NCBI RefSeq assembly: GCF_051251085.1
Contig: NZ_JBPCZH010000001.1
Span: 868,001 to 932,000 of the forward strand
Origin: Cernens ardua
GTDB taxonomy: Bacteria > Pseudomonadota > Gammaproteobacteria > Pseudomonadales > Halomonadaceae
Direction of reading: 5' to 3'
DNA length: 64,000 nucleotides
Positions 45,696 through 55,100 of the stretch are shown here, one piece after another. Both the position numbers and the translations under genes were made by a program. Within the stretch, counting starts at the first letter, position 1, and each line of letters begins with the position of its first letter. Under the pieces are notes generated by a model, which saw only the letters and a list, made by a program, of their open reading frames with translations, had not been told where the DNA came from and ran no database searches.

Positions 45696-47702
45696 TTACA
45701 GACTCCTTACGTCTTCAATACCCGCCTGTTTGAGAATCTGTACCGCATTGGTTTTTACCACGTCGTCGGCAAAACCAGTGTCTTTAAAGACTACCCGCAT
45801 GATTTCAGGGTTAAGCTCGTCTTTGAGCTTAGCAATCCCTTCGACTACATCGAGAGTAATATCGTCCGATAGGCAGATCATCAATGCGCCCAAGCCGATA
45901 TCAAATACCTTATGACCAGCCACAATATGCTTAGTAATCGGCAAGGTCAGATCCAGGCCGTACTTCAACAGAACTTCGTAAAGCACATCTTCTTCTTTAC
46001 GATCATGTTTGATATTGGAGATCTGATCTTCCAGATCTTGTTCAGTCAGATCAAAGTCCAGTTCCCAAGGTTTGATATTGGTGGAATCGAGTTTGAATAC
46101 CTTAAAACCGCCATCAAAATATTTATACTTGGCTTGAGATCTAACCTTCTCTGATGATCGCTTTATTCTTTCCTTGCTAAGCTCTGTTAAGAATGGTTTT
46201 TTATTTATTGATGTTAAGAAGTTATACGTGTCCTTTTGCTCCTTTATGCTATCAGATACAGGCTCAGGTAATTGTACTAATATATGCTTCAGTCCAATTT
46301 CAAAATCAGCGTTTTCTTGCATCACAGCATGAGCCGTAGATCCGGATCCTGCAAAAAAGTCAAGAACGATATCATTCTTTTTCAAATTCGCGATTGAAAT
46401 AAGACTGCGTAGTAATTTAATTGGCTTTTTCCCACTGTTGTATTTTATACCTCCTTCATGAGCAATATTACCAAAATCAGGAGAGTGATCTTCGAAGACA
46501 CTCAGGTTTGAAATTGATTTGTATTTCCTCGCAGTTCCATTTTTTAATTCTTCGACTTTGATTAGCGGTACCCCAGAGAACATTTTAGATCTAGTTGCAC
46601 CTTGTGATTGGGGCCCCATAAAATATCGATACCCAAGACCATCTTCTCCAAGGCCATCTATTTTGTATAGAGCACCATAGCCATCTACGTCTAACCTAGG
46701 TTCAATAACTGCCTGGACCATCTCCCCATTTCCAGTCCCACTATAAATTGAACCCGAAACCCAAGTTTCTTTTAGTAGATTTAACCGACCTTCATCATGC
46801 TGAATTGCTTCCCATTCACCACTTGCAAAAACCGTGACTTTTCGATTTTTTACAATAATTTCTTTTCCTGGACCTAGCTCTTTAAATTCGAATCTAAATT
46901 TTTCAATTGAGTAATCTTCATATTCTTTCTGAGGAATAAAGACATCTGCGTTCTTTGCATATACAAATATGTATTCCATTACAGGTTGCCAATCATTCTT
47001 CTCGTTAAGAGTTTTGTTTGCATACCGAACCTGAATATGCTGTGTTGACAATCTATTCTCAGAACCAAATATTTCGTCGCATATGTGTTTCAAATTACTT
47101 TGCTCATTATCGTCAATAGAGATAAAAATAATGCCATCCTCTGTGAGCAAATTTCTCGCTAGTTTCAACCTCGGGTAAATCATGTTTAACCAGTCGGTGT
47201 GGTAGCGACCACTGGTTTCAGGATTGCTAGATAAATTTCGCCCCTCGCCATCCACCTGACCAGTAATCTCTTTATAGTTCTTGATATTGTCCTTGAAGTT
47301 ATCTTTATAAACAAAGTCCTTGCCTGTGTTATACGGCGGGTCGATATAGATCATTTTGACTTTTTTGTAATAGCTCTTTTGCAGCAGCTTAAGCACTTCG
47401 AGGTTATCGCCTTCAATAAACAGGTTCTGAGTAGTATCCCAATCAACCGATTCCTCTTTGCAGGGGCGTAAGGTGCCAGTGCTTGGGGTTTGTGCCAGCA
47501 TGCGGGCTTTCCTTTTTCCATTCCAGGTAAAGCTGTAGCGCTCCTCTCGACCATCAACGTAATCACCCAACACTTCTTTTAAAGCATCAAAGTCTACTTT
47601 ACCTTCGGTAAAGGCTTCCGGGAACAGCTCTTTAAGTTTACTGATGTTTTCAGTGACGATATCCATGCTTTTGCTTTCCATTTCTGGAATGACGTTTTTC
47701 AC
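45696..47702 (-). CDS. mod: Type III-like DNA adenine methyltransferase Mod
   Basis: A 668-residue N6-adenine methyltransferase of the beta class: DPPYNTGKDF (from residue 121) precedes the AdoMet motif LDFFAGSGSTAHAV, with a recognition region of about 200 residues between. The start is taken as the GTG at 47702, which has an AGAGGGA ribosome site five bases away; the next ATG is seven codons later. In Type III systems Mod supplies site recognition and protection for Res. It lies 41 bases after the DUF4391 gene and one base before res. Confidence 0.92.
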   Translation of the reverse strand: MKNVIPEMESKSMDIVTENISKLKELFPEAFTEGKVDFDALKEVLGDYVDGREERYSFTWNGKRKARMLAQTPSTGTLRPCKEESVDWDTTQNLFIEGDNLEVLKLLQKSYYKKVKMIYIDPPYNTGKDFVYKDNFKDNIKNYKEITGQVDGEGRNLSSNPETSGRYHTDWLNMIYPRLKLARNLLTEDGIIFISIDDNEQSNLKHICDEIFGSENRLSTQHIQVRYANKTLNEKNDWQPVMEYIFVYAKNADVFIPQKEYEDYSIEKFRFEFKELGPGKEIIVKNRKVTVFASGEWEAIQHDEGRLNLLKETWVSGSIYSGTGNGEMVQAVIEPRLDVDGYGALYKIDGLGEDGLGYRYFMGPQSQGATRSKMFSGVPLIKVEELKNGTARKYKSISNLSVFEDHSPDFGNIAHEGGIKYNSGKKPIKLLRSLISIANLKKNDIVLDFFAGSGSTAHAVMQENADFEIGLKHILVQLPEPVSDSIKEQKDTYNFLTSINKKPFLTELSKERIKRSSEKVRSQAKYKYFDGGFKVFKLDSTNIKPWELDFDLTEQDLEDQISNIKHDRKEEDVLYEVLLKYGLDLTLPITKHIVAGHKVFDIGLGALMICLSDDITLDVVEGIAKLKDELNPEIMRVVFKDTGFADDVVKTNAVQILKQAGIEDVRSL

Positions 47703-47743
47703 TGTGTTCCCTCTTATTTCTTCTACGTACTGCAACAATTCAA

Positions 47744-48574
47744 TTACAGGTTTTCAGCGATTTGCTTGAGCCGCTGTTCCTGCTGTTTAATCTGGGTATT
47801 CAAAACAACCTGCTGATTAAACTCGGCCTGTTTGATCTGAACACGCAGTTTTCTAATATCCTGGTCTATCTGACGGTAGTGTTGCAATTGTAGCCGTTGC
47901 TGTTCAGCAGCGTCACCATCCACTACATTGAAACGTCCACTGACTTCAGCACACTGAAGCGCCTGCGCCCTGTCCATTAAGGACTGATAGAAATGCAAGA
48001 AGTTACTGTGCGGCAAGCCTGTAAAGGTCAGGCTATTAAAAAATACTTGAGCAATATCGGTTGTATGATCCACCGGTAGCCAAGGCGATAGCAGCAACTC
48101 TTCAATAACCCACTTTTCTTTATCTGCTTTGTTTATGCGTTTATCGGCCAGACATATAGCCAGTTGTTCGTTGGTGCATTCTTTTTCATCCTGTTCACCA
48201 TTTGCTTCTATCCCTCTGTTTTTAGCAAACACGAAGAAAATGACGGTAGGGTAAGGTATCGCCCGATTAATCAGTTGGCCAATACGTTCCGCATTCTTAG
48301 CGCTACTGAGTTCCATGTACAGAAAAGCCAACTCGCCGTAGTCGCGAAGATCGTCACTGTAGGGCGCGATATTGATAGTGCTAGGCTTTAAGGTGTAGAG
48401 CCAGCGGATTTTATCAACATCGTCTTTCAGTGCCTTTTTGTCTTTGACGTCCAGGTCGGCGTGTTCCTGAAACATCTTCTTAAACAGAGGTTTATTGAGC
48501 ACGCAGCTATTGGGCACATTCAAGCCTTCCAGGAAAGCTTCGAAGTGTGGCAACCCTAAACCCAGTTCAGACAT
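47744..48574 (-). CDS. DUF4391 coiled-coil protein of the Res/Mod operon
   Basis: A 276-residue soluble protein. The N-terminal half has the DUF4391 marks: KPSTINIAPYSDDLRDYGELAFLYMELSSAKNAERIGQLINRAIPYPTVIFF. The last 60 residues (RQIDQDIRKLRVQIKQAEFNQQVVLNTQIKQQEQRLKQIAENL) are a strong coiled coil. Its start overlaps the helicase stop by eight bases, so it is made with the helicase. Families like this occur beside helicase and Mod genes; a role as an assembly or clamp subunit is inference. Confidence 0.85.
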   Translation of the reverse strand: MSELGLGLPHFEAFLEGLNVPNSCVLNKPLFKKMFQEHADLDVKDKKALKDDVDKIRWLYTLKPSTINIAPYSDDLRDYGELAFLYMELSSAKNAERIGQLINRAIPYPTVIFFVFAKNRGIEANGEQDEKECTNEQLAICLADKRINKADKEKWVIEELLLSPWLPVDHTTDIAQVFFNSLTFTGLPHSNFLHFYQSLMDRAQALQCAEVSGRFNVVDGDAAEQQRLQLQHYRQIDQDIRKLRVQIKQAEFNQQVVLNTQIKQQEQRLKQIAENL

Positions 48575-51500
48575 TTCCGTCTCCTTGAGCGCTGGTTGTC
48601 AGAACCAGGTATGACACCAACATAAAGTCTTCTATTCCCTGACTGGAGGTAGCGGTCAGTACGGTACCACCTTTAGTGAACAGGCTTTCAATACCTTTCT
48701 CTTCACTCTTGCCCGCAATGCTGTCGACGGCAACTGCCAGCAAATGCTGGAAGTGGCTCATATCACGTTCATCGCGTGTCATATGGTTAACTTCAGTAAT
48801 TGCGGGTTGATCAGGTATTTTGTGCTTAAAGGCTTCACGCTTGAGCAGATCGAGGATTTTTTTACTTTGGGTGAAGTTCAGTTCAACCAAAGTGCTGCCT
48901 TCGGTATCACAGGTCACGTAGATCAAGAAGTAAGGTGACAGAGGGTAGTTATCATCGACTTGAACCGCCTCTTTACCACTGCGAATGTTTTTCAGACAGA
49001 AGACGACGCCCGGTTTAATGCTATCGGCGGCAAGATCATCGTCAATACTGACTGCGGCATATAGCCCGAGGGGGGCTTGTTGCAGTGCTGCCAGGCGGGC
49101 CTTGTCGTTCATATAGCCTGATAGGTCCATGCGGAAGTCATTGAGGGTGAGATCTGTAATGGATACCCCCCCGCTCATGTCCTCCAGATCGACTACGGCA
49201 TCTTTAAGCTGCTGGAGCTGCCTGCGCCGGTATTCCAGGTCATTCATGTCTTTGGCACTTTCATCAATGACATTTTCTTCACCCGTTGCTGAGATATCCA
49301 GCAACACCATGCGCCCGGAGACACGCGCTTCCAGGTTGATGTATTCATCCAGTTCCATGTTGGGCCAGAAGTTAATCAGCTGGATTTGTGTGTTTTTACT
49401 GCCAAGGCGGTCGATACGACCAAAGCGCTGAATGATACGTACAGGGTTCCAGTGAATGTCATAATTGATGAGCGTATCGCAATCTTGCAGGTTTTGACCT
49501 TCACTGATGCAGTCGGTAGCAATCAGTAAATCGAGTTCGGTGGTGGCGGCTGGGTCTACTTTGCTGCGCTCTTTGGATACTGGCGAGAAGGCTGTAAGAA
49601 TATTGTTGAGGTCTGAGCCTAACCCCGGAATGGTAGTTTTATTGGTACCGCCACCCGTAACCAATGCACTGTGAATACCCAGTTCGGAATGCGCCCATTG
49701 TGCCAGATAGGAGTACAGGTATTGAGCTGTGTCGGCGAAAGCCGTAAAAATGATCACCTTTTTATTGTCCGGGTTCAACGGGTTGACCATTTTGCTGACA
49801 ATGGTCTGCTTTAGCCGCTCCAGTTTTGCATCACGACCTGCATTAACACTTTGTGCGATGTTGGCAATGTGAGTTAGGAACTCGCGGTCTGCTTCCAGTT
49901 CTTGCCGGAAACGGATCAGATCCATATCCTGCAGCAACACTTTGGTTTTGTTGCCCACCATGAAATTTTCCAATTCGGTGGACTCCAACTCTATGTCATG
50001 AATGTCTTCGATGTTTAGCTCGGTCAGTTCTTCTGATTCATGTACATCAATTTTAGCTATCAACCGGTCAACCTGCTGTGCCAGCTTGGTCGCCGTCAAC
50101 GTGAAGGAATGAATAGAGCTTTCCATTCGTTTGAGCAAGTTAACGCGCATGAGATGAATCAGGCTTTCTTCACGGTCTACTTGTTTAAATACCCCTTTGC
50201 CCTCGCCTACAGCTTTATCGTAGCGGCGGGCGTATTCGGCTTTTTTATCCTTACGCACAAACTTAAGAGGTGAATAACCGGCTAGGGATAATCTCCGTAT
50301 AGTTTTGTTGACTTCTTTTAACGATGGAAACTCACCGGATGAGTCGATGTCGGCATAAATGTTTTTCGGTGGCAAACGGGTTGGGAACCGCCCGATATCT
50401 TCAGTACCGTAGTACTTTTCAATGTGTTTTCGCGAACGGGCGATGGTCACGATATCGAGCAATTTGAAGTAATCAAAACCCATGATATCAAGCAGCGCCG
50501 CCGTAGTGCGCTTTTCGGCCGGTTCACTAATCCACTGGTTGAACTGCTTCTGAGCAAGCTTTAGGGTAGACTCAATATTTTTAATACCCTGTTCAACGAA
50601 GGCATTGTCTCGCCCTTCAGTAATAAAGGCGACTTGGTTTTTCAGATCGTTCATACGATTGTTTACTGGAGTAGCTGAAAGCATCAGCACCTTGGTTTTG
50701 ACACCTGAACGGATAATGTCATTCATCAGACGCTCGTAACGGCTTTTACCTTCCCTCTTACTTGGTGTGTTACGGAAGTTGTGGGATTCGTCGATGACCA
50801 CTAGGTCGTAATTGGCCCAATTGAGTGTCTCTAGGTTGATTTCGCCGGAGTAGCCTTTTAGTCGGGTCAGATCAGTGTGATTCAGCACGTCGTAGTTGAA
50901 ACGGTCAGCCGCAAGCAAGTTACGCTTGTCGTTCACTGTGTACATGGTCCAGTTATCACGGAGCTTTTTCGGGCAAAGAACGAGCACTCGATCATTACGT
51001 AGTTCGTAGTACTTGATGACTGCCAGCGCTTCAAAGGTTTTACCCAACCCTACGCTATCAGCAATGATGCAGCCGTTGTGTTTTTCGAGCTTGTCTATCG
51101 CACCCAGTACACCATCTTTCTGGAATTTATAAAGTTTGTTCCAGACCAGTGTATCTTTAAACCCAGTTTTACTACGGATAATGTTGTCTTCGTCGATATC
51201 TTCGAGAAAATCCTTGAACAGATGAAATAACGTTAGGAAATAGATAAAACTGGCAGATTGATCAGCAGAAATGGTGTCCAACCTGGCGAGGAGATCATTC
51301 TTAACATCACGAACATTGTGTGTATCAGCCCACACACTATCAAACCATGTTAGAAGCTGTCGGGTGCTCTCCGGATCAGACAAGCCCATATTCATGTGTA
51401 ATGAGTCGGATCGAACATCACCCAGTCCGGTTGGGCTGAGTGTGGCACTGCCACTGATGGCAAAACTTTGCTCGGATGACTCCAGGTGGATAATGTTCTG

Positions 51501-51818
51501 ACCCGGCTGAGGTCGCACGCTGGCTTTCACTTCAGCCTTGTTTGTCAACCATTGTGAAAACTCGTTAGCGATGCGTTTTTGTTGCAACTGATTTAGAAGG
51601 CGAATGTCTGACTCAGAACCAATCAGGTTTTGCAGATTGAGTGAGTCCCATTCGGTGAAAATGATCCTTGCTGACTCCAGCTGCTTTAGCTCGTGTTTCA
51701 GCGAGGCAAAACCGTATAGGGTAAACAGACCCGACAGAACAGAAAGTCTGGATTTCGAAAGAAAATATTTTTTTAGTTCTTTACCAACGTAACCACTGGT
51801 TTTGTTATCAAGCAACAT
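48567..51818 (-). CDS. SNF2-type helicase with degenerate PLD domain
   Basis: A 1083-residue protein. Residues 1-165 look like a phospholipase-D nuclease fold (SGLFTLYGFASLKHEL, then SGSATLSPTGL), but the catalytic HxK reads H111-L-E113, so the Lys is lost. A SNF2/HepA motor follows: Walker A DSVGLGKT (254-261), DESH (343-346), LSATPVNN, and near 800 the helicase block WNPVRIIQRFGRIDRLGS. It heads the operon helicase-DUF4391-mod-res. It probably moves on or remodels DNA for the restriction complex; the nuclease-like part likely binds DNA without cutting. Confidence 0.9.
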   Translation of the reverse strand: MLLDNKTSGYVGKELKKYFLSKSRLSVLSGLFTLYGFASLKHELKQLESARIIFTEWDSLNLQNLIGSESDIRLLNQLQQKRIANEFSQWLTNKAEVKASVRPQPGQNIIHLESSEQSFAISGSATLSPTGLGDVRSDSLHMNMGLSDPESTRQLLTWFDSVWADTHNVRDVKNDLLARLDTISADQSASFIYFLTLFHLFKDFLEDIDEDNIIRSKTGFKDTLVWNKLYKFQKDGVLGAIDKLEKHNGCIIADSVGLGKTFEALAVIKYYELRNDRVLVLCPKKLRDNWTMYTVNDKRNLLAADRFNYDVLNHTDLTRLKGYSGEINLETLNWANYDLVVIDESHNFRNTPSKREGKSRYERLMNDIIRSGVKTKVLMLSATPVNNRMNDLKNQVAFITEGRDNAFVEQGIKNIESTLKLAQKQFNQWISEPAEKRTTAALLDIMGFDYFKLLDIVTIARSRKHIEKYYGTEDIGRFPTRLPPKNIYADIDSSGEFPSLKEVNKTIRRLSLAGYSPLKFVRKDKKAEYARRYDKAVGEGKGVFKQVDREESLIHLMRVNLLKRMESSIHSFTLTATKLAQQVDRLIAKIDVHESEELTELNIEDIHDIELESTELENFMVGNKTKVLLQDMDLIRFRQELEADREFLTHIANIAQSVNAGRDAKLERLKQTIVSKMVNPLNPDNKKVIIFTAFADTAQYLYSYLAQWAHSELGIHSALVTGGGTNKTTIPGLGSDLNNILTAFSPVSKERSKVDPAATTELDLLIATDCISEGQNLQDCDTLINYDIHWNPVRIIQRFGRIDRLGSKNTQIQLINFWPNMELDEYINLEARVSGRMVLLDISATGEENVIDESAKDMNDLEYRRRQLQQLKDAVVDLEDMSGGVSITDLTLNDFRMDLSGYMNDKARLAALQQAPLGLYAAVSIDDDLAADSIKPGVVFCLKNIRSGKEAVQVDDNYPLSPYFLIYVTCDTEGSTLVELNFTQSKKILDLLKREAFKHKIPDQPAITEVNHMTRDERDMSHFQHLLAVAVDSIAGKSEEKGIESLFTKGGTVLTATSSQGIEDFMLVSYLVLTTSAQGDGNV

Positions 51819-52129
51819 TTTTAAAAACCTAATTTATTACTTATCGTTCGAATAAATTTATCATTTTCTAGCTAATTACTATATCAATTTTTAAAACCAT
51901 CGATAAATATAAATCACGACCGATAAATATCAATACAACAAAATTCAAAAAAGAAATATAAATTATTTTTACTAAAAACCTTCACAAATACAGAACAATA
52001 GGATATTTTCATCTTTGCAACCAAGATCATTTATTCCTTACCAAACTGCGCAACAAATAATCGATTGACTGTTCAAAAAACAAGATCAAGAAATATTATT
52101 CGTATCAAATTACTACTAATAATATTACC
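51819..52129. other. AT-rich promoter region of the restriction operon
   Basis: 311 very AT-rich bases. The direct repeat CGATAAATAT occurs at 51901-51910 and 51921-51930, a 20-base period, and its inverted core TTATCG at 51841-51846. These are likely regulator sites for the helicase operon. No gene is present. Confidence 0.45.
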
Positions 52130-55100
52130 TCATTCAAACCGTTGCTCGCGCTCCTCATTCCTTTTCTGCTGGAGTACTTCTTCATCCTCAATATCTTTAA
52201 CCAATTGTGCATGAATTAATCCGGCAGCTTCAGCGATCTTGCTATTTTCATGCGAAACCAACCCATAAATGGCAGCTGCTCTGGCTTGCATCACACCCAC
52301 TGGACTACCAGACCAAGATAACGGCATAACACGTCCTGCGAATGTCCTTAAAACAGCTTCAGGGTGAGGGGAACTTTCAAGATATTTTACAGCTGACCCA
52401 GAAATAGTAACTGAGCGTTTGTCTTCATTATCTATCCAAAGATTGATACCTCCGGCAACAGAGGCCCATACATTAGTATCATTTTTTGCACGACACCACT
52501 CAATTAAAGTGCCTATATCTATTTGCGCAAGGAGAGGCTGGCGCCTATCACTATAGCGAGTCAAGAATACACGCCGGTATTGTTCATCATCAGTGCGCGC
52601 AAAGACACGGTCGAGAAATGCTTCTGGCATCAATGCGACAGTTGTTTCAATTGCACTTTCAAATGTATAAATATGACCATAGTGCTTATCAATAACAGAG
52701 ACGATGGTGTCTAGCCATTCAAGCTTCTCGCTCTCGTTATCATCGAAACTCAAAACGGCACGAATTACGCATTCCATGTTATATTCCCCATTTGCTATAG
52801 GGAACATATGGTCGCGTTGTAGCCTTTGAATAGCAGCCCTAAGGCCTATAGTCCGAAGGTTCAAGCCAAGGAGGTCCCTACATGTCTCTTTATCATGAAG
52901 CTTCATACTGAGAGCATCTAAAACCAAGTCATCGCCATTCGGTTTATTTAGAAGCCGCTGAGCAAGATTAACAATTCTGTCTTCAGGCAAATTTGCATAC
53001 GCGGGTCGCCACAAGATGCTTTCATACATATAAGCATGAGTATCGGGATCATCCAGCAACTTCATACAACGATCCAAGTCAGTTTCTGTGAAAGTGCGCC
53101 GGGGATGCATATCGACTAATACATTGCGAAATTCAGAGTGAAGAGCACATTGATCAAGTAATTCCTGAGCTAAAACTGGGTCGACAGAATCCACCTCTTC
53201 GATAAAGCCTTCAAATATTACCAAGCTCTCAGTGGTTTCAGGTTGGATTTTCAATTGAGCGATAAGGTTTTGCCAGCTAGCCCTCAGATCATAAGCCCCC
53301 TTTGCCAATCCCCGTCCAAATGCAGCTCCTCGGGACTTCGTATGATTAGAAAAAAGTTTGGGGCCTAACTCGTTAAGTTCGTGATCAGACGCTGCGAAAC
53401 CCTCTCCCAATTTGAGTGCTTTTGCTTCAAGTCTTAACATAGATTCATAATGATCAAACCCAGAATCTAGTGCACAAGTTTGTCCACTATTGCTTAAGAC
53501 ATAGGCCATTATCTCTGGGACCAAGCCATTCGGTTTTAACTCTCTCTCGAGGTTCAGAAGATCTTTTGATAATGGCTCGTGAGTATCCTCATTTTTACGC
53601 TTAACATGACTGAAATAAATTATGGAACGTGCAGCTTGCCAACCTGCTTCCCAATACTGATAATTATTCAACTTACGCGCAGCATCTATGAGTTTGTCTC
53701 TAATCGCTTCTTGACACCATAACCCACTGAATGATTTTGCAAGGATTTGTCGTGCGGAATTTTCAAGATTAGTATCACCGGAGGTTCCAAATCGCACAGC
53801 AATATCAATGAAGACGCTACGCCACTCCACGAATTGATCATAGGTGGGGTTGAAACCGAAGTCTCTGGGACGCGCACCAAATTCATTCAGCTCACCACTT
53901 GTCCAGTGTGGTCCCAAGGCGACAGTAAGCATCTCGAATCCAAGCGCTCTACGACCAGCCACATCTGACAATAGACATTCATTCAGAATGTCAACGCGCT
54001 GCTGCAAAGAAGCATGTGTTCCAGAGAGATAGGCTTGGAAAAAACGTGTAATCCTTGTTTGAACTGAATCATGTTTGTTGTTTTCATCTTCATGATCTGC
54101 CACTCTAATCAGGAGTCGCACGCAACGGCTAAAAACATTTGGCTCGTAAGCTAATGACCGCAAAAGATTAAGGATGATCGTCCGGCTTGCATCATAACGA
54201 GGCCTCCACCCAATGAATTCGGGGGCAGTGAGCGCTGATTCAATTCTATTAAGCAATGCTGCCGGTACAACTGGACTAACATAGTTCAGCATACGTAGTT
54301 TTGTATCATCCAATTCTAAAATTTGCCCTAAAAGCCCATCTGGTTGGAGCCAAGCTTCCGCGATCTCAAGCGCTACAGGATGATCGTGTAATAGTCCCAG
54401 CCTATGTGCAAACGACATTAACAAGCGTTCGCGCCCAGATGCCTCGAAAGTTTCTCTAAGTTCATCAACAGGAATACTATCGAGTGCAGAGGCTGCCAAT
54501 CTATTCGCGATGGCTTGAGGCAATATAGCCCGCCAATGAGATCGCTTTTGCACAATATGACGATCTAACAGTTTTTTGACGGATCGACGTAATTTCTGTG
54601 ACGAATAGCCGGAGATAGAGCCTAAAATTTCCAATTCTTTTTGGCCAGTGTCAGGGGTTACAACAGAGAACGAATACACTAGCGATAATATTTCAGCCTG
54701 ATCTTGCAAATCATCGTCTGCATGATTGCGCTGAACAAACAAGCGTTTGAACAACTGAGCATCAGAAAGCTGAGCCAAACTCTCACCTTCTAATACTCTT
54801 TCAGCGATAGCTAGAGCTACCCTTGTATTTCCATCAGCAAATTCGGCTATCCGACGGGTATTTTTCTGACCGATACTAGGAAAGCGGCTGTTTAGAAGCT
54901 GTTCAGCCACCTCTGGACCAACAGCTTCTATGTGGATTACTTCAGTTGTTTGAGGCTTATCGTCTCTAATGTCGTATTCGACGGTAATAAGACTTACCTT
55001 ATTGAATGAAGCGGAAACTTTGCCAGCCAAAGCGGAATGAAGTTCTGGGGGACAATTATCTAGGACCATGATAGTCTTGCGGTCTTCAGCAATGAGCCTA

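Noticed and set aside
42656..51818. BREX, DISARM or Druantia system
   Set aside because: The set lacks the hallmark genes of these systems (for example PglX, PglZ, DUF1998 helicase or DUF4338). Mod and Res are of Type III form.
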